A program made the translations under genes and the position numbers. Below, in pieces: positions 26,362 through 34,932 of a stretch of 64,000 nt of DNA; position 1 is the first letter of the stretch, and each line of letters begins with the position of its first letter. The notes under the pieces were generated by a model. It had not been told where the DNA came from, ran no database searches, and saw only the letters and a program-made list of their open reading frames with translations. Origin of the DNA: Thioclava sp. ES.031 (GTDB lineage: Bacteria; Pseudomonadota; Alphaproteobacteria; Rhodobacterales; Rhodobacteraceae); the NCBI RefSeq assembly GCF_002563775.1, contig NZ_PDJO01000001.1, forward strand, positions 1,498,001 to 1,562,000. Direction: 5' to 3'.

Positions 26362-27552
26362 TCAGCGCTTGGTATAGGTGACCTGCAGCTTCTCCAGCCC
26401 GTGGAAGTGGTAGAGATCCGCGTAATAGGGGCGGCGCGGCAGATCGAGCCCCTGAAGCCGCTCCATCAGCATCGGCAGGGCAAGCTTCAGCTCCAGCCGG
26501 GCCAGCGGCGCACCGATACAGAAATGCGCCCCCGCGCCGAAGCTGAAATTCGTGCGCACGGGGCGCGACGGGTCGAAGACGCTCGCATCGTCCCAAGCCG
26601 ACGGGTCGCGGTTCGCACCGGCGAGCAACAGCCCGATCCGCTCGCCCTTGCGCAGCACCTGTCCCTGAAACTCCATGTCCTCATAGAGCCAGCGCGTGAA
26701 GAGATGCAGCGGCGGATCGAAACGCAGCAGCTCCTCGATCGTGCCGTCGATCCGCGCAGGCTCCAGCCAATGGGGGGCGACGCTCTGTTCGATCAGGGTC
26801 TTCACGCTGTTGCCGATCTGGTGGACGGTCGCCTCATGGCCCGCGTTCAACAGCAAGATCACGGTGGAGATCAGTTCGTCGCGGGTCAGATGGGTGCCTT
26901 CTTCCTCGACCGCGATCAGTTCCGAGATCAGATCTTCCCCGGGCGCTTTGCGGCGGGTCTCGATCAGATCGCCCAGATAGGCCGCGAAGTCCGCGGAGGC
27001 CTGTGCCGCGTCTTCCTCGAGGCTGATATCGCGGCGCGCCTGATACATCTGCACCATCGCGTTCGACCACGCCAAGAGCTTGTCCGCGTCGCTTTCGGGC
27101 ACGCCCAGAAGCCGTGCGATCACGATCACCGGCAGGGGTTTGGCGAAATGCTCCAGCAGGTCGCAGCCACCCTCGGGCATCTCGTCGATCAGCCGATGGC
27201 AGAGCGCGGCGATCTCGTCTTGCATCCCTGCGATCCGGCGCGGGGTGAAGGCCTTCGCCACAAGCTTGCGCAGCCGGGTGTGCGTCGGGGCTTCCAGTTC
27301 CAGCATCGAATGACGCTCGATCGCGTAGAAGGGTTCGAGGTGCTTGGGGATGTCCACCGCCTGCTCGGGCGGGGCCTCGCGCCCCAGCCGCCGGTCGCGC
27401 AGCGCCATGCCGACAATCGCGGCCCGCGCGGTGACGCGAAACCCGTATTCGGGCCATTGCACCAACGGCCCGCCTTGCCGCACCCGGTCATAGAACGGGT
27501 AGGGGTTCTGGACGAAGTCTGGATCGAGCGGGGATTGGGAAAGGGTCTGCAT
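26362..27552 (-). CDS. Cytochrome P450
   Basis: A soluble 396-residue bacterial P450. The heme loop FGAGAHFCIGAPLAR places the cysteine ligand at residue 345. The K-helix EELLR (ExxR) lies at about 273-277. The I-helix shows LLNAGHEATVHQ (about 235-246), a common variant of AGxET. RKLVAKAFTPRR and ANRDPSAWDD are also typical. No ferredoxin or reductase gene is adjacent, so its redox partner is elsewhere (fpr at 20.9 kb is a candidate only). Nothing in the surroundings indicates a substrate. Confidence 0.95.
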   Translation of the reverse strand: MQTLSQSPLDPDFVQNPYPFYDRVRQGGPLVQWPEYGFRVTARAAIVGMALRDRRLGREAPPEQAVDIPKHLEPFYAIERHSMLELEAPTHTRLRKLVAKAFTPRRIAGMQDEIAALCHRLIDEMPEGGCDLLEHFAKPLPVIVIARLLGVPESDADKLLAWSNAMVQMYQARRDISLEEDAAQASADFAAYLGDLIETRRKAPGEDLISELIAVEEEGTHLTRDELISTVILLLNAGHEATVHQIGNSVKTLIEQSVAPHWLEPARIDGTIEELLRFDPPLHLFTRWLYEDMEFQGQVLRKGERIGLLLAGANRDPSAWDDASVFDPSRPVRTNFSFGAGAHFCIGAPLARLELKLALPMLMERLQGLDLPRRPYYADLYHFHGLEKLQVTYTKR

Positions 27553-27672
27553 CGGCGCTCCGGTTACTCGGGGCCAGATTGGGCAGAAGGCGCCGCGCGA
27601 TGCAAGACCAAGGTGACGCGCTGCCTTGCATTGCCGCGCAGTAGGCGCAAGGAAAGGGGTAGGAGAGTGCTG

Positions 27673-29421
27673 ATGCTGGGCCGTGTCGCCATATTGCTGA
27701 TCTGGATCGCGCTGACGCTCGCCGCCTCTATCGGGGTGTGGCGGGTCTCTGCACGCGAGGGTCTGGCGCGGATCGAAGCGCAGGGGCAGTCCGATCTGCG
27801 GCTGGCGTCGGATCGTCTGGTGGCAGCACTTTTGCAGTTTCGCGAGGTGGCGGTGCTGGCGGCCGATCATCCCGACGTCGTGGCGCTGGCGGCGCGTTTC
27901 GCCGAAGGGGGCAAGGCCGTCGGCACTTGGCGCGATGCGGCGGTGAGCCTGACGCTTCAGCGCCTCGCCGATCATGCGGGCGCGCGCGACATCTGGCTGA
28001 TCGCGCCGGGGGGTACGGTGCTGGCGGGCCCGGCGGATAGCCCTGACCGGGTCACGATGAACCGGGCGCTGGCGCGGGCGGCGCAAGGCGCGACCGGCTC
28101 CGAGCATTTCGTGGACCCCGATACCGGCGATCGGCTGTTCGTCTTCGCAGCCCCTGTCTTTGCCTCGGGCGGCCGTGTCGCGGGGATCGTGCTGCTGCGG
28201 CTGAATGCTGAGGATGTCGAGGCCGAGGGGCGCGGCAACCCGGTGCCGGTCTGGTTCACCGATGAAAGCGGCGTGAGTTTTCTGACCAACCGCAGAGATC
28301 TGGTGCTGCTGTCGGAACCGGGTGCGAAACCCGATCCCGCGACCTATCCGGCGGGGGCGCTTTCCGGGGAGTTGCGCCTGCGCGAACGCAACCTTGCGGG
28401 GTATCTGCTGGTCTCGGGCGACGGCTCGCTTGCCGGTCCCGCCTTGGACGTCTCGCGCGCGCTGCCGGTGATCGAGATGGAGGGCCATGCGCTCGCTGCC
28501 GCCGATCCGGTGCTGCGCGCGGCGCGGCTTGCGGCGCTCTCGACGGCGGCGGGGTTTCTGGCCGTGGGGGCGGTGATCTTCGCATTGTGGGAGCGCAGGC
28601 GCGCGCTGGCGGAAGCCAATGCCGCGCTGGAGGCCCGCGTGGCGGAGCGCACGGCGGAACTGTCCACCGCGAACGAGGAATTGCGGCGCACGCAGGCTGA
28701 ACTCGTGCAGGCGGGCAAGCTGTCCGCGCTGGGCCAGATGTCGGCGGGGATCAGTCACGAGCTGAACCAGCCGCTGATGGCGATCTCGTCCTATGCCGAG
28801 AATGCCGAACTGCTGTTGGATAGGGGGCGGGCCGAGGAGGCGGGCGAGACGCTGGGCAAGATCGGCGCGATGGCGCATCGCATGGCGCGCATCATCCGCA
28901 ATCTGCGCGCCTTTGCGCGACAAGAAAGCGAACCCGCGACCCGCGTCGGTCTCGCGGCGGTGGTGGAGAGCGCGCTGGAGATGCTCGACGAGCGACTGCG
29001 GCGCGCGGGGGTCTCCGTGGACTGGCAGCGCCCCGACTTCCCCGCCATCGTAATGGGCGGCGAGGTGCGGCTGAGCCAGGTCGTCATCAACCTGATCTCG
29101 AACGCGATCGAGGCGATGGAAGGCCAACCCGAGCGCCGCCTGACCATCCGCATGGCGCGCGCGGAAGGCATGATCCGCCTCAGCCTGCGCGACACCGGGC
29201 CGGGCATCGCCGATCCGGACCGTATCTTCGATCCATTCTACTCGACCAAGGAGGCGGGATCGGCGGAGGGGCTTGGCCTCGGCCTCTCGATCTCTTACGG
29301 GCTGGTGCAAGGGTTCGGCGGCACCCTGCGGGGCGAGAACGCGCCCGGCGGCGGCGCGCGTTTCACCATCGAGCTGCGTGAAGCCACGGCCCAACCCAAA
29401 CCGATCGAGGTGGAGACATGA
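27673..29421 (+). CDS. dctB: C4-dicarboxylate sensor histidine kinase DctB-like
   Basis: A 582-residue membrane kinase. TM1 (about residues 4-23) is followed by a periplasmic sensor region (to about 275, PDC-like) and TM2 in AALSTAAGFLAVGAVIFALW. A coiled linker (LEARVAERTAELSTANEELR) follows, with the H-box GISHELNQPLMAISSYAENA (phosphorylated H362), N-box VINLISNAIEAM and G-boxes DTGPGIADPDRIFDPF and GLGLGLSISYGLVQGFGG. AGGAG is seven bases before the ATG. It overlaps dctD and precedes dctPQM, which it presumably controls in response to external dicarboxylates. Confidence 0.93.
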   Translation: MLGRVAILLIWIALTLAASIGVWRVSAREGLARIEAQGQSDLRLASDRLVAALLQFREVAVLAADHPDVVALAARFAEGGKAVGTWRDAAVSLTLQRLADHAGARDIWLIAPGGTVLAGPADSPDRVTMNRALARAAQGATGSEHFVDPDTGDRLFVFAAPVFASGGRVAGIVLLRLNAEDVEAEGRGNPVPVWFTDESGVSFLTNRRDLVLLSEPGAKPDPATYPAGALSGELRLRERNLAGYLLVSGDGSLAGPALDVSRALPVIEMEGHALAAADPVLRAARLAALSTAAGFLAVGAVIFALWERRRALAEANAALEARVAERTAELSTANEELRRTQAELVQAGKLSALGQMSAGISHELNQPLMAISSYAENAELLLDRGRAEEAGETLGKIGAMAHRMARIIRNLRAFARQESEPATRVGLAAVVESALEMLDERLRRAGVSVDWQRPDFPAIVMGGEVRLSQVVINLISNAIEAMEGQPERRLTIRMARAEGMIRLSLRDTGPGIADPDRIFDPFYSTKEAGSAEGLGLGLSISYGLVQGFGGTLRGENAPGGGARFTIELREATAQPKPIEVET

Positions 29422-30644
29422 TGCGCCGGGTTCTCTTTGTCGATGACGACCGCGCGGTGCGCGAGGCGCTGGGCCAGACGCTGGAACTGGCGGGGCTGAA
29501 GCCGACGCTCGCGGGCAGCTATATCGAGGCGAAGGACCATATCTCGACCGAGTTCGAGGGGATCGTCGTCACCGATATCCGGATGCCGGGAAAGGACGGG
29601 TTCGCGCTGCTGGACCTCGTGCAGAAGGCCGATGCGGAGCTGCCCGTGGTGCTGCTGACCGGCGAGGCCGATGTGCCGATGGCAGTGCGCGCAATGGCGT
29701 CGGGGGCGTTCGATTTTCTGGAAAAGCCCTGCACGGGGAAAGACTTGCTGGCCGTTGTCGAGAAGGCGCTGGAAACCCGCGCGCGGGTGATGGAGGCGCG
29801 CTTCTCGCGGGCCGCCGGAAAGCGCGGCGACGCGGCGGCGCGGATGTTGGTCGGTAGCTCTCCGGTGGCGGAGGGCTTGCGCGAGGCCGCCCGGCGCGCC
29901 GCGCGCTCGGGCGCCGAGGTGCTGATCACCGGCGCGCCGGGGGCGGGCAATTCCAAGCTCGCCGAGGTGATCCACCTGCTCTCGACCAATGCGCGGCGTC
30001 CCTTCGTGAAGCTCGCCGCGGCGGGCCTCGACGTGGAGGGGCTGGAGGCAGGCTTCGCGCAGGCCGAGGGCGGGACGCTCTACCTTGACGAAGTGGCCGA
30101 CCTGCCGCGCCCCGCGCAATTCGCGCTGATCGAGCTTTTGGAAACCCGGCCCGCCACGCGCCTGATCGCGGGCACCTATCGCGACCTGCCGGGCGAGGCG
30201 CGGGCCGGGCGCTTCCACCCCGATCTCTACTGGCGGCTGGAGGCGCTGAAGGTGCGCATCCCCTCGCTGTCGGAGCGCCCCGAGGATATTCCCGCGCTGT
30301 TTCGCCATTACGTCGCCACCGCCTGCGAACAGGCCAATCTGCGCGCCCCCGAAATCCCGCCCGAGATGACCGCGCAGCTGATGGCGCGCGACTGGCCCGG
30401 CAATGCCCGCGCGCTGATGTCCGAGGCGATGCGCTTCGCGATGGGGCTGGAGGCGGGAGAGCCGCCGGAAGAACTGGGCCTGTCAGAGCGCATGGCGGCG
30501 GTGGAGAAGTCGCTGCTGGCCGAGGCGCTGACCCGCGCGGGCGGCAATGCGACGGAAGCCGCGTCGGCGCTGAAACTGCCGCGCAAGACCTTCTACGACA
30601 AGCTCGCGCGCCACGGGCTGCGGCCCGAGGATTATCGGGACTAA
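29418..30644 (+). CDS. dctD: DctD-like response regulator with degenerate AAA+ domain
   Basis: A 408-residue NtrC-family layout: receiver (residues 1-120, phosphoacceptor D53 in VTDIRMPGKDG), AAA+ domain (about 143-320) and a Fis-type helix-turn-helix (AGGNATEAASALKLPRKTFY). Two key elements are missing. Walker A reads GAPGAGNS (172-179), with Asn in place of the nucleotide-binding Lys. The segment between KLAAAGLD and AQAEGGTLYLDE has lost the stretch that normally carries GAFTGA. Walker B (LYLDEV, 221-226) and the RF..DLYWRL segment remain. A sigma-54 activator role is therefore doubtful. It may act on sigma-70 promoters, as the GAFTGA-less NtrC of Rhodobacter capsulatus does. It overlaps dctB (ATGA). 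Confidence 0.88.
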   Translation: MMRRVLFVDDDRAVREALGQTLELAGLKPTLAGSYIEAKDHISTEFEGIVVTDIRMPGKDGFALLDLVQKADAELPVVLLTGEADVPMAVRAMASGAFDFLEKPCTGKDLLAVVEKALETRARVMEARFSRAAGKRGDAAARMLVGSSPVAEGLREAARRAARSGAEVLITGAPGAGNSKLAEVIHLLSTNARRPFVKLAAAGLDVEGLEAGFAQAEGGTLYLDEVADLPRPAQFALIELLETRPATRLIAGTYRDLPGEARAGRFHPDLYWRLEALKVRIPSLSERPEDIPALFRHYVATACEQANLRAPEIPPEMTAQLMARDWPGNARALMSEAMRFAMGLEAGEPPEELGLSERMAAVEKSLLAEALTRAGGNATEAASALKLPRKTFYDKLARHGLRPEDYRD

Positions 30645-30679
30645 CGGCGGGCGAGGATTCGCACTGAGCCGGTTCGAAC

Positions 30680-30697
30680 TGTGCGGGTTTTCGCACA
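30680..30697. promoter_or_regulatory. Inverted repeat upstream of dctP
   Basis: TGTGCG (30680-30685) and CGCACA (30692-30697) form a 6-bp-arm palindrome with a 6-base centre, in the 220-base gap between dctD and dctP. It is a candidate binding site for the DctD-like protein or a weak end-of-transcript hairpin. No -24/-12 sigma-54 element (GG-N10-GC) was found in the gap. Confidence 0.4.
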
Positions 30698-30864
30698 TGG
30701 TTTTCCGCCTCGTGATGAAGTTTTTCCCGTAAGTTATTGATTTAGAGTAGCTATGTGCCTTCGTCACATAACTCTCACGAAACAGTTGATCGCATCTCTC
30801 GGCGGCTTTCTGCTGACCCCAATGCCGGGGAGGACCGGCGTGACATGAATTCCGGGAGGACATT

Positions 30865-31875
30865 ATGAAGAAATTTACCGCCGCCGTTTCGGCGCTCGCC
30901 CTCATGGCTTCGGCCTCGGTCGCTATGGCCGATCCGACGGACTGCGACGAAGGCGAAATGGTCATCAAGTTCAGCCACGTCACCAATACCGACAAGCACC
31001 CGAAAGGGATCGCAGCGGCCCTGTTCGCCAAGCGCGTGAACGAACAGATGGACGGCAAGGCCTGCGTCGAGGTCTACCCGAACTCGACCCTCTACAACGA
31101 TGACCAGGTGCTCGAGGCGATGCTGCAGGGCGACGTGCAGATGGCCGCGCCCTCGCTCTCGAAATTCGAGACCTTCACCAAGAAGTACCGCATCTTCGAT
31201 CTGCCCTTCATGTTCAAGAACATGGCCGCCGTCGACGAATTCCAGAATTCCGACATCGGCCAGAACATGAAAGAGGCGATGGTGCGTCGCGGTCTGCTGG
31301 GCCTCGATTTCTGGCATAATGGTCTCAAGCAGTTCTCGGCCAACAAACCGCTGCTGGTGCCGGGCGACGCCAAGGGCCTGAAGTTCCGCGTGCAGCCCTC
31401 CGACGTGCTGATCGCGCAGATGGAAGCGCTCGACGCCTCGCCGCAGCCGATGGCCTTCTCGGAAGTCTACGGTGCGCTGCAGACCGGCGTTGTGGACGGG
31501 CAGGAAAACACCTGGTCGAATATCTACGGTCAGAAGTTCTACGAAGTGCAGGACGGTATCACCGAGACCAACCACGGTCTGCTCGACTACATGGTCGTGA
31601 CCTCGGTCGATTGGTGGGACAGCCTCGACCCGGCGATGCGCGACGAGATCAAGTCGATCCTCGACGAGGTCACCAAAGAGCGTAACGCCGCGATCAACCA
31701 GGTGAACGAGGAAAACCGTCAGGCGATCCTCGATGCCGGCGCGACGATCCGCGAACTGACGCCCGAGCAGCGCCAGCAATGGGTCGATGCGATGAAACCG
31801 GTCTGGGACCAGTTCAAGGATGACGTCGGTCAGGAAAACATCGACGCAGCGCAGGCGATCAACGCCAAGCACTGA
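30865..31875 (+). CDS. dctP: TRAP transporter C4-dicarboxylate-binding protein DctP
   Basis: A 336-residue periplasmic binding protein with a signal peptide (MKKFTAAVSALALMASASVAMA). Mature features: IKFSHVTNTDKHPKGIAAAL, the hallmark GLKFRVQPSDVLIAQMEALD (its Arg forms a salt bridge to the ligand carboxylate in DctP proteins), PMAFSEVYGALQTGVVDGQE and NTWSNIYGQKFYEVQDGITE. They match the succinate/malate/fumarate DctP type. A strong GGGAGG precedes the ATG. It is transcribed with dctQM, and a stable hairpin between dctP and dctQ probably allows more DctP than membrane subunits. Confidence 0.97.
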   Translation: MKKFTAAVSALALMASASVAMADPTDCDEGEMVIKFSHVTNTDKHPKGIAAALFAKRVNEQMDGKACVEVYPNSTLYNDDQVLEAMLQGDVQMAAPSLSKFETFTKKYRIFDLPFMFKNMAAVDEFQNSDIGQNMKEAMVRRGLLGLDFWHNGLKQFSANKPLLVPGDAKGLKFRVQPSDVLIAQMEALDASPQPMAFSEVYGALQTGVVDGQENTWSNIYGQKFYEVQDGITETNHGLLDYMVVTSVDWWDSLDPAMRDEIKSILDEVTKERNAAINQVNEENRQAILDAGATIRELTPEQRQQWVDAMKPVWDQFKDDVGQENIDAAQAINAKH

Positions 31876-31886
31876 TCCGGAACGGA

Positions 31887-31913
31887 CGGGCGACAGACCC
31901 CACCTGTCGCCCG
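31887..31913 (+). terminator. Intercistronic stem-loop between dctP and dctQ
   Basis: CGGGCGACAG (31887-31896) and CTGTCGCCCG (31904-31913) form a perfect 10-bp stem with a 7-base loop, 11 bases after the dctP stop, with no T-run. A weaker GC hairpin follows at about 31923-31955. Such stems between binding-protein and permease genes act as attenuators or protect the upstream mRNA from 3' decay. Confidence 0.7.
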
Positions 31914-31989
31914 ATCTCTCGGTGCGCGCGGCCCCCTAAATCACCCGCGCGCGCCCCTTTCACCTCTCGATCTGAGGCAGGAGTGAGCC

Positions 31990-32673
31990 ATGAGCCAGCG
32001 CTATGAGCCGCGCAACGGGTTTTCGCGGGCGATCCATAATCTGGAGGAGACGCTGATCGCGTTGATCCTCGGCACGATGACCGTGATCACCTTCGTCAAT
32101 GTCGTCCTGCGCTATGTCTTCAACTCCTCGCTGATCTGGGGGCTTGAGACGACACTGATCCTTTTCGCATGGCTGGTGCTGCTGGGCATGAGCTACGCGG
32201 TCAAGGTGACTGCGCATCTGGGCGTCGACGCCATCATCAACATGCTGCGCCCCGGCCCGCGCAAGGCGTTGGGCCTCGTGGCCGCCGGCTTGTGCATTCT
32301 CTACGCGGTGCTGCTCCTGAAAGGCGCATGGGATTACTGGGCCCCCTTCGCGGGCTTCGATCAGACCTCGGGCCGCTGGTTCCCGACGGGCTTTCAGGAC
32401 ACCCGCGACCGCGCCTTCTACGAGACCGATCAGGTGCCGATCGCGGACTGGCTCGCCGTCTGGCTGGGCGACCGGTTCAACATGGGCGAGGCCTATGACA
32501 AGCTGCCGCGCTTCATCCCTTACGTGATCCTGCCGATCGGCGTGACGCTTCTGCTGATCCGCTTCGTGCAGGCGGCAATCGGCGTCGCCGTGGGTAAGCG
32601 TTCGGCGCTGATCGTGAGCCATGAAGCCGAAGACCAAGTGGCCGATGTGGCCCATATCAACAAGGGTGACTGA
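31990..32673 (+). CDS. dctQ: TRAP transporter small permease DctQ
   Basis: A 227-residue membrane protein with four predicted spans. LEETLIALILGTMTVITFVN and VVLRYVFNSSLIWGLE are the DctQ signature (RYxFNxSxxWxEE-like), followed by ILFAWLVLLGMSYAVKVTAH. It forms a complex with DctM. It is longer than minimal DctQ subunits (about 160-180), with a hydrophilic insert around residues 105-165, as in dicarboxylate-type DctQ. CAGGAG precedes the ATG and dctM starts four bases after the stop. Confidence 0.96.
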   Translation: MSQRYEPRNGFSRAIHNLEETLIALILGTMTVITFVNVVLRYVFNSSLIWGLETTLILFAWLVLLGMSYAVKVTAHLGVDAIINMLRPGPRKALGLVAAGLCILYAVLLLKGAWDYWAPFAGFDQTSGRWFPTGFQDTRDRAFYETDQVPIADWLAVWLGDRFNMGEAYDKLPRFIPYVILPIGVTLLLIRFVQAAIGVAVGKRSALIVSHEAEDQVADVAHINKGD

Positions 32674-32676
32674 GGC

Positions 32677-34065
32677 ATGGATATCCTGTTCCTTTTCGTG
32701 ATGGTGATCGGCTTCATGCTGATCGGCGTGCCGATCGCGGTCTCTCTGGGTCTCGCGTCGACGCTGTTCCTGCTGATCTTCTCGGACGCCTCGCTGGCCT
32801 CCATCGCGCAGTCGCTCTACGACGCGATGGACAATCACGCGACGCTGCTGGCGATCCCGTTCTTCATCCTCGCCTCGAGCTTCATGTCGACGGGCGGTGT
32901 GGCGCAGCGCATCATCCGCTTCGCCATCGCCGTGGTCGGCCACCTGCCGGGCGGTCTGGCCATCGCGGGCGTCTTCGCCTGTATGCTGTTTGCCGCGCTC
33001 TCGGGCTCGTCGCCCGCGACCGTGGTCGCCATCGGCTCCATCGTCATCGCGGCGATGCGTCAGGTGGGCTACTCGAAGGATTTCGCCGCCGGCGTGATCT
33101 GTAACGCCGGCACGCTCGGCATCCTGATCCCGCCGTCGATCGTGATGGTGGTCTATGCTTCGGCGACCGACGTGTCGGTGGGCCGGATGTTCCTCGCGGG
33201 CGTCATTCCGGGCCTGATGGCGGGCGTCATGCTGATGGCCACGATCCTGTTCTTCGCGATCAAGCGCAACCTGCCGAAAGGCGAGTGGCAGGGCTGGGGC
33301 GAGGTCGCCGCGAGCTTCATCGACGCGTTCTGGGGCCTGATGCTGATCGCGATCATCATGGTCGGCCTCTACGGCATCCCCGGCATCACGGGCGGCATCT
33401 TCACCCCCACCGAGGCCGCCGCCGTCGCCGCCGTCTATGCGTGGTTCGTCGCGAACTTCATCTATCGCGACATGGGCCCGCTCGATCAGGGCGAGAAGAA
33501 GATCGCGCTCTGGCAAAAGCCGCAGGCGCTGATCACCGCCGTCTGGCACAAGGGCACGCGCGACACGCTGTTCGAGGCGGGCAAGCTGACCATCACGCTG
33601 ATGTTCATCATCGCCAATGCGCTGATCCTCAAGCACGTGCTGACCGACGAGCAGATCCCGCAGAAGATCACCGAGGCCCTGCTCGGCGCGGGTCTGGGCA
33701 AGATCATGTTCCTCGTGATCGTCAACATCATCCTGCTGATCGGCGGTCAGTTCATGGAGCCCTCGGGCCTGATCCTGATCGTCGCGCCGCTGGTCTTCCC
33801 GATCGCGATCGAGCTGGGCGTCGATCCGATCCATCTCGGCATCATCATGGTGGTGAACATGGAGATCGGGATGATCACGCCACCGGTGGGGCTGAACCTC
33901 TTCGTGACCTCCGGGGTGGCGGGGATGCCGATCATGCGGGTCGTGAAAGCGGCAGCGCCCTTCCTCGCCGTGCTCTTCGTCTTCCTGATCCTTGTCACCT
34001 ATGTGCCATTCCTGTCGACTTGGTTGCCGACGATGGCGATGGGGCCGGAGACGGTCGTGAAATAA
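32677..34065 (+). CDS. dctM: TRAP transporter large permease DctM
   Basis: A 462-residue permease that carries dicarboxylate with sodium ions. Hallmarks: GVPIAVSLGLASTLFLL, the substrate-path segment PFFILASSFMSTGGVAQRII, FAALSGSSPATVVAIGSI, GTLGILIPPSIVMVVYA, GIFTPTEAAAVAAVYAWFVA and EIGMITPPVGLNLFVTSGVA. About 12 membrane segments are evident, and a hydrophilic loop around residues 268-290 is somewhat longer than in minimal DctM. It closes the dctPQM operon; the following gap contains repeat R2. Confidence 0.97.
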   Translation: MDILFLFVMVIGFMLIGVPIAVSLGLASTLFLLIFSDASLASIAQSLYDAMDNHATLLAIPFFILASSFMSTGGVAQRIIRFAIAVVGHLPGGLAIAGVFACMLFAALSGSSPATVVAIGSIVIAAMRQVGYSKDFAAGVICNAGTLGILIPPSIVMVVYASATDVSVGRMFLAGVIPGLMAGVMLMATILFFAIKRNLPKGEWQGWGEVAASFIDAFWGLMLIAIIMVGLYGIPGITGGIFTPTEAAAVAAVYAWFVANFIYRDMGPLDQGEKKIALWQKPQALITAVWHKGTRDTLFEAGKLTITLMFIIANALILKHVLTDEQIPQKITEALLGAGLGKIMFLVIVNIILLIGGQFMEPSGLILIVAPLVFPIAIELGVDPIHLGIIMVVNMEIGMITPPVGLNLFVTSGVAGMPIMRVVKAAAPFLAVLFVFLILVTYVPFLSTWLPTMAMGPETVVK

Positions 34066-34164
34066 ACCGCGCGGGGCGCAGGGGCCGAACCCGGCCCGAT
34101 CGCCCCGCCATTCTGACCTGGCGCGCCCGTGGCACTCCCACGCGGCGCGCTTTTCTATGGGGGC

Positions 34165-34302
34165 AGGTCTGGGGGGCTCTGCCCCCCGCGCTGCGCGCGC
34201 CCCCCGGGATATTTCCACCAAGGCGAAAACACGGGAAATTCTTTCGGCTTGGCCGAAATATCCCGGGGTGAATTCGCGCAAGCGAAGAGGGGCAGCGCCC
34301 CT
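34165..34302. repeat. REP-like repeat, family R2, copies 2 and 3 head to head
   Basis: Copy 2 (34165-34215, minus orientation) and copy 3 (34252-34302, plus orientation) both carry GAAATATCCCGGGG followed, after variable sequence, by GGGGCAG..CCCC. The two GAAATATCCCGGGG boxes face each other across about 36 bases and could pair. TTTCGGC/GCCGAAA (34242-34258) forms a further hairpin. They occupy the gap 34066-34386 between the dctM and bactofilin genes, where I see no coding region. A single copy lies at 2704-2756. Confidence 0.7.
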
Positions 34303-34386
34303 GTTGCCCGCTCGGGACATGGCACCGGCGCAAAATAAAAGGGCGACCCGATCGGCCGCCCCTCCTGCTCTGGCTATCGCCTGATT

Positions 34387-34932
34387 TTATTTCTGTTCCG
34401 ATCCCGTCGGCGCCGGTGCCGCGGCGGCGGTCTCGGAGGCCGGGGGCGCGAGTTTCCGCGTGCCCTGACCGGTCTGCAGCGGGTCGTCCTGACGCTGCAC
34501 CGAACCTTCGAAATGCGCACCGCTCTCGATCGCGATGGTCTTGTGGATGATGTCGCCTTCGACGCGTGCGGTCGAGGTCAGGCGCACCTTCAGGCCGCGC
34601 ACACGGCCCACGACGCGGCCGTTGACCACGACGTCGTCCGCCATGATCTCACCCTTGATCGTGGCGCTTTCGCCGACGGTCAGCAGATGGGCGCGGATGT
34701 CGCCTTCGACGGTGCCTTCGATCTGGATGTCGCCGGTCGTCTTGACGTTGCCAGTGATGGTCAGGTCCGAGGAGAGAACCGAGGGCGCGGGCTTCGAGCG
34801 CGGCGCGGCGCTCGGCGTGTAGTCGCTCGAGCTGGACGTCGGGCGGCTCGGAGCGGTCGAGCTCTCACCGGTTTTGGGCTTGTCGCCGTCGGCCTTGGGG
34901 CCCGGTTCATGGATTTTCGATTTAGAAAACAT
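34387..34932 (-). CDS. Bactofilin, polymer-forming cytoskeletal protein
   Basis: A 181-residue bactofilin. A disordered Ser/Pro/Lys-rich head (residues 1-50) precedes the beta-helical core: SSDLTITGNVKTTGDIQIEG, VEGDIRAHLLTVGESATIKG, IMADDVVVNGRVVGRVRG, VRLTSTARVEGDIIHKTIA, in steps of about 18 residues. A disordered tail ends PTGSEQK. Bactofilins self-assemble without nucleotide into membrane-associated filaments that place cell-wall enzymes. The start overlaps the end of the M23 peptidase gene by 11 bases. Conserved pairing of a bactofilin with an M23 endopeptidase shapes cells in other bacteria, for example Hyphomonas BacA-LmdC and Helicobacter CcmA-Csd. Confidence 0.95.
   Translation of the reverse strand: MFSKSKIHEPGPKADGDKPKTGESSTAPSRPTSSSSDYTPSAAPRSKPAPSVLSSDLTITGNVKTTGDIQIEGTVEGDIRAHLLTVGESATIKGEIMADDVVVNGRVVGRVRGLKVRLTSTARVEGDIIHKTIAIESGAHFEGSVQRQDDPLQTGQGTRKLAPPASETAAAAPAPTGSEQK

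Noticed and set aside
30671..30690. GGTTCGAA-like sequence resembling a tRNA T-loop
   Set aside because: No acceptor, D-arm or anticodon pairing can be drawn around it.
30645..30864. A sigma-54 promoter before dctP
   Set aside because: No GG-N10-GC -24/-12 element was found in the gap, consistent with the degenerate DctD-like regulator.
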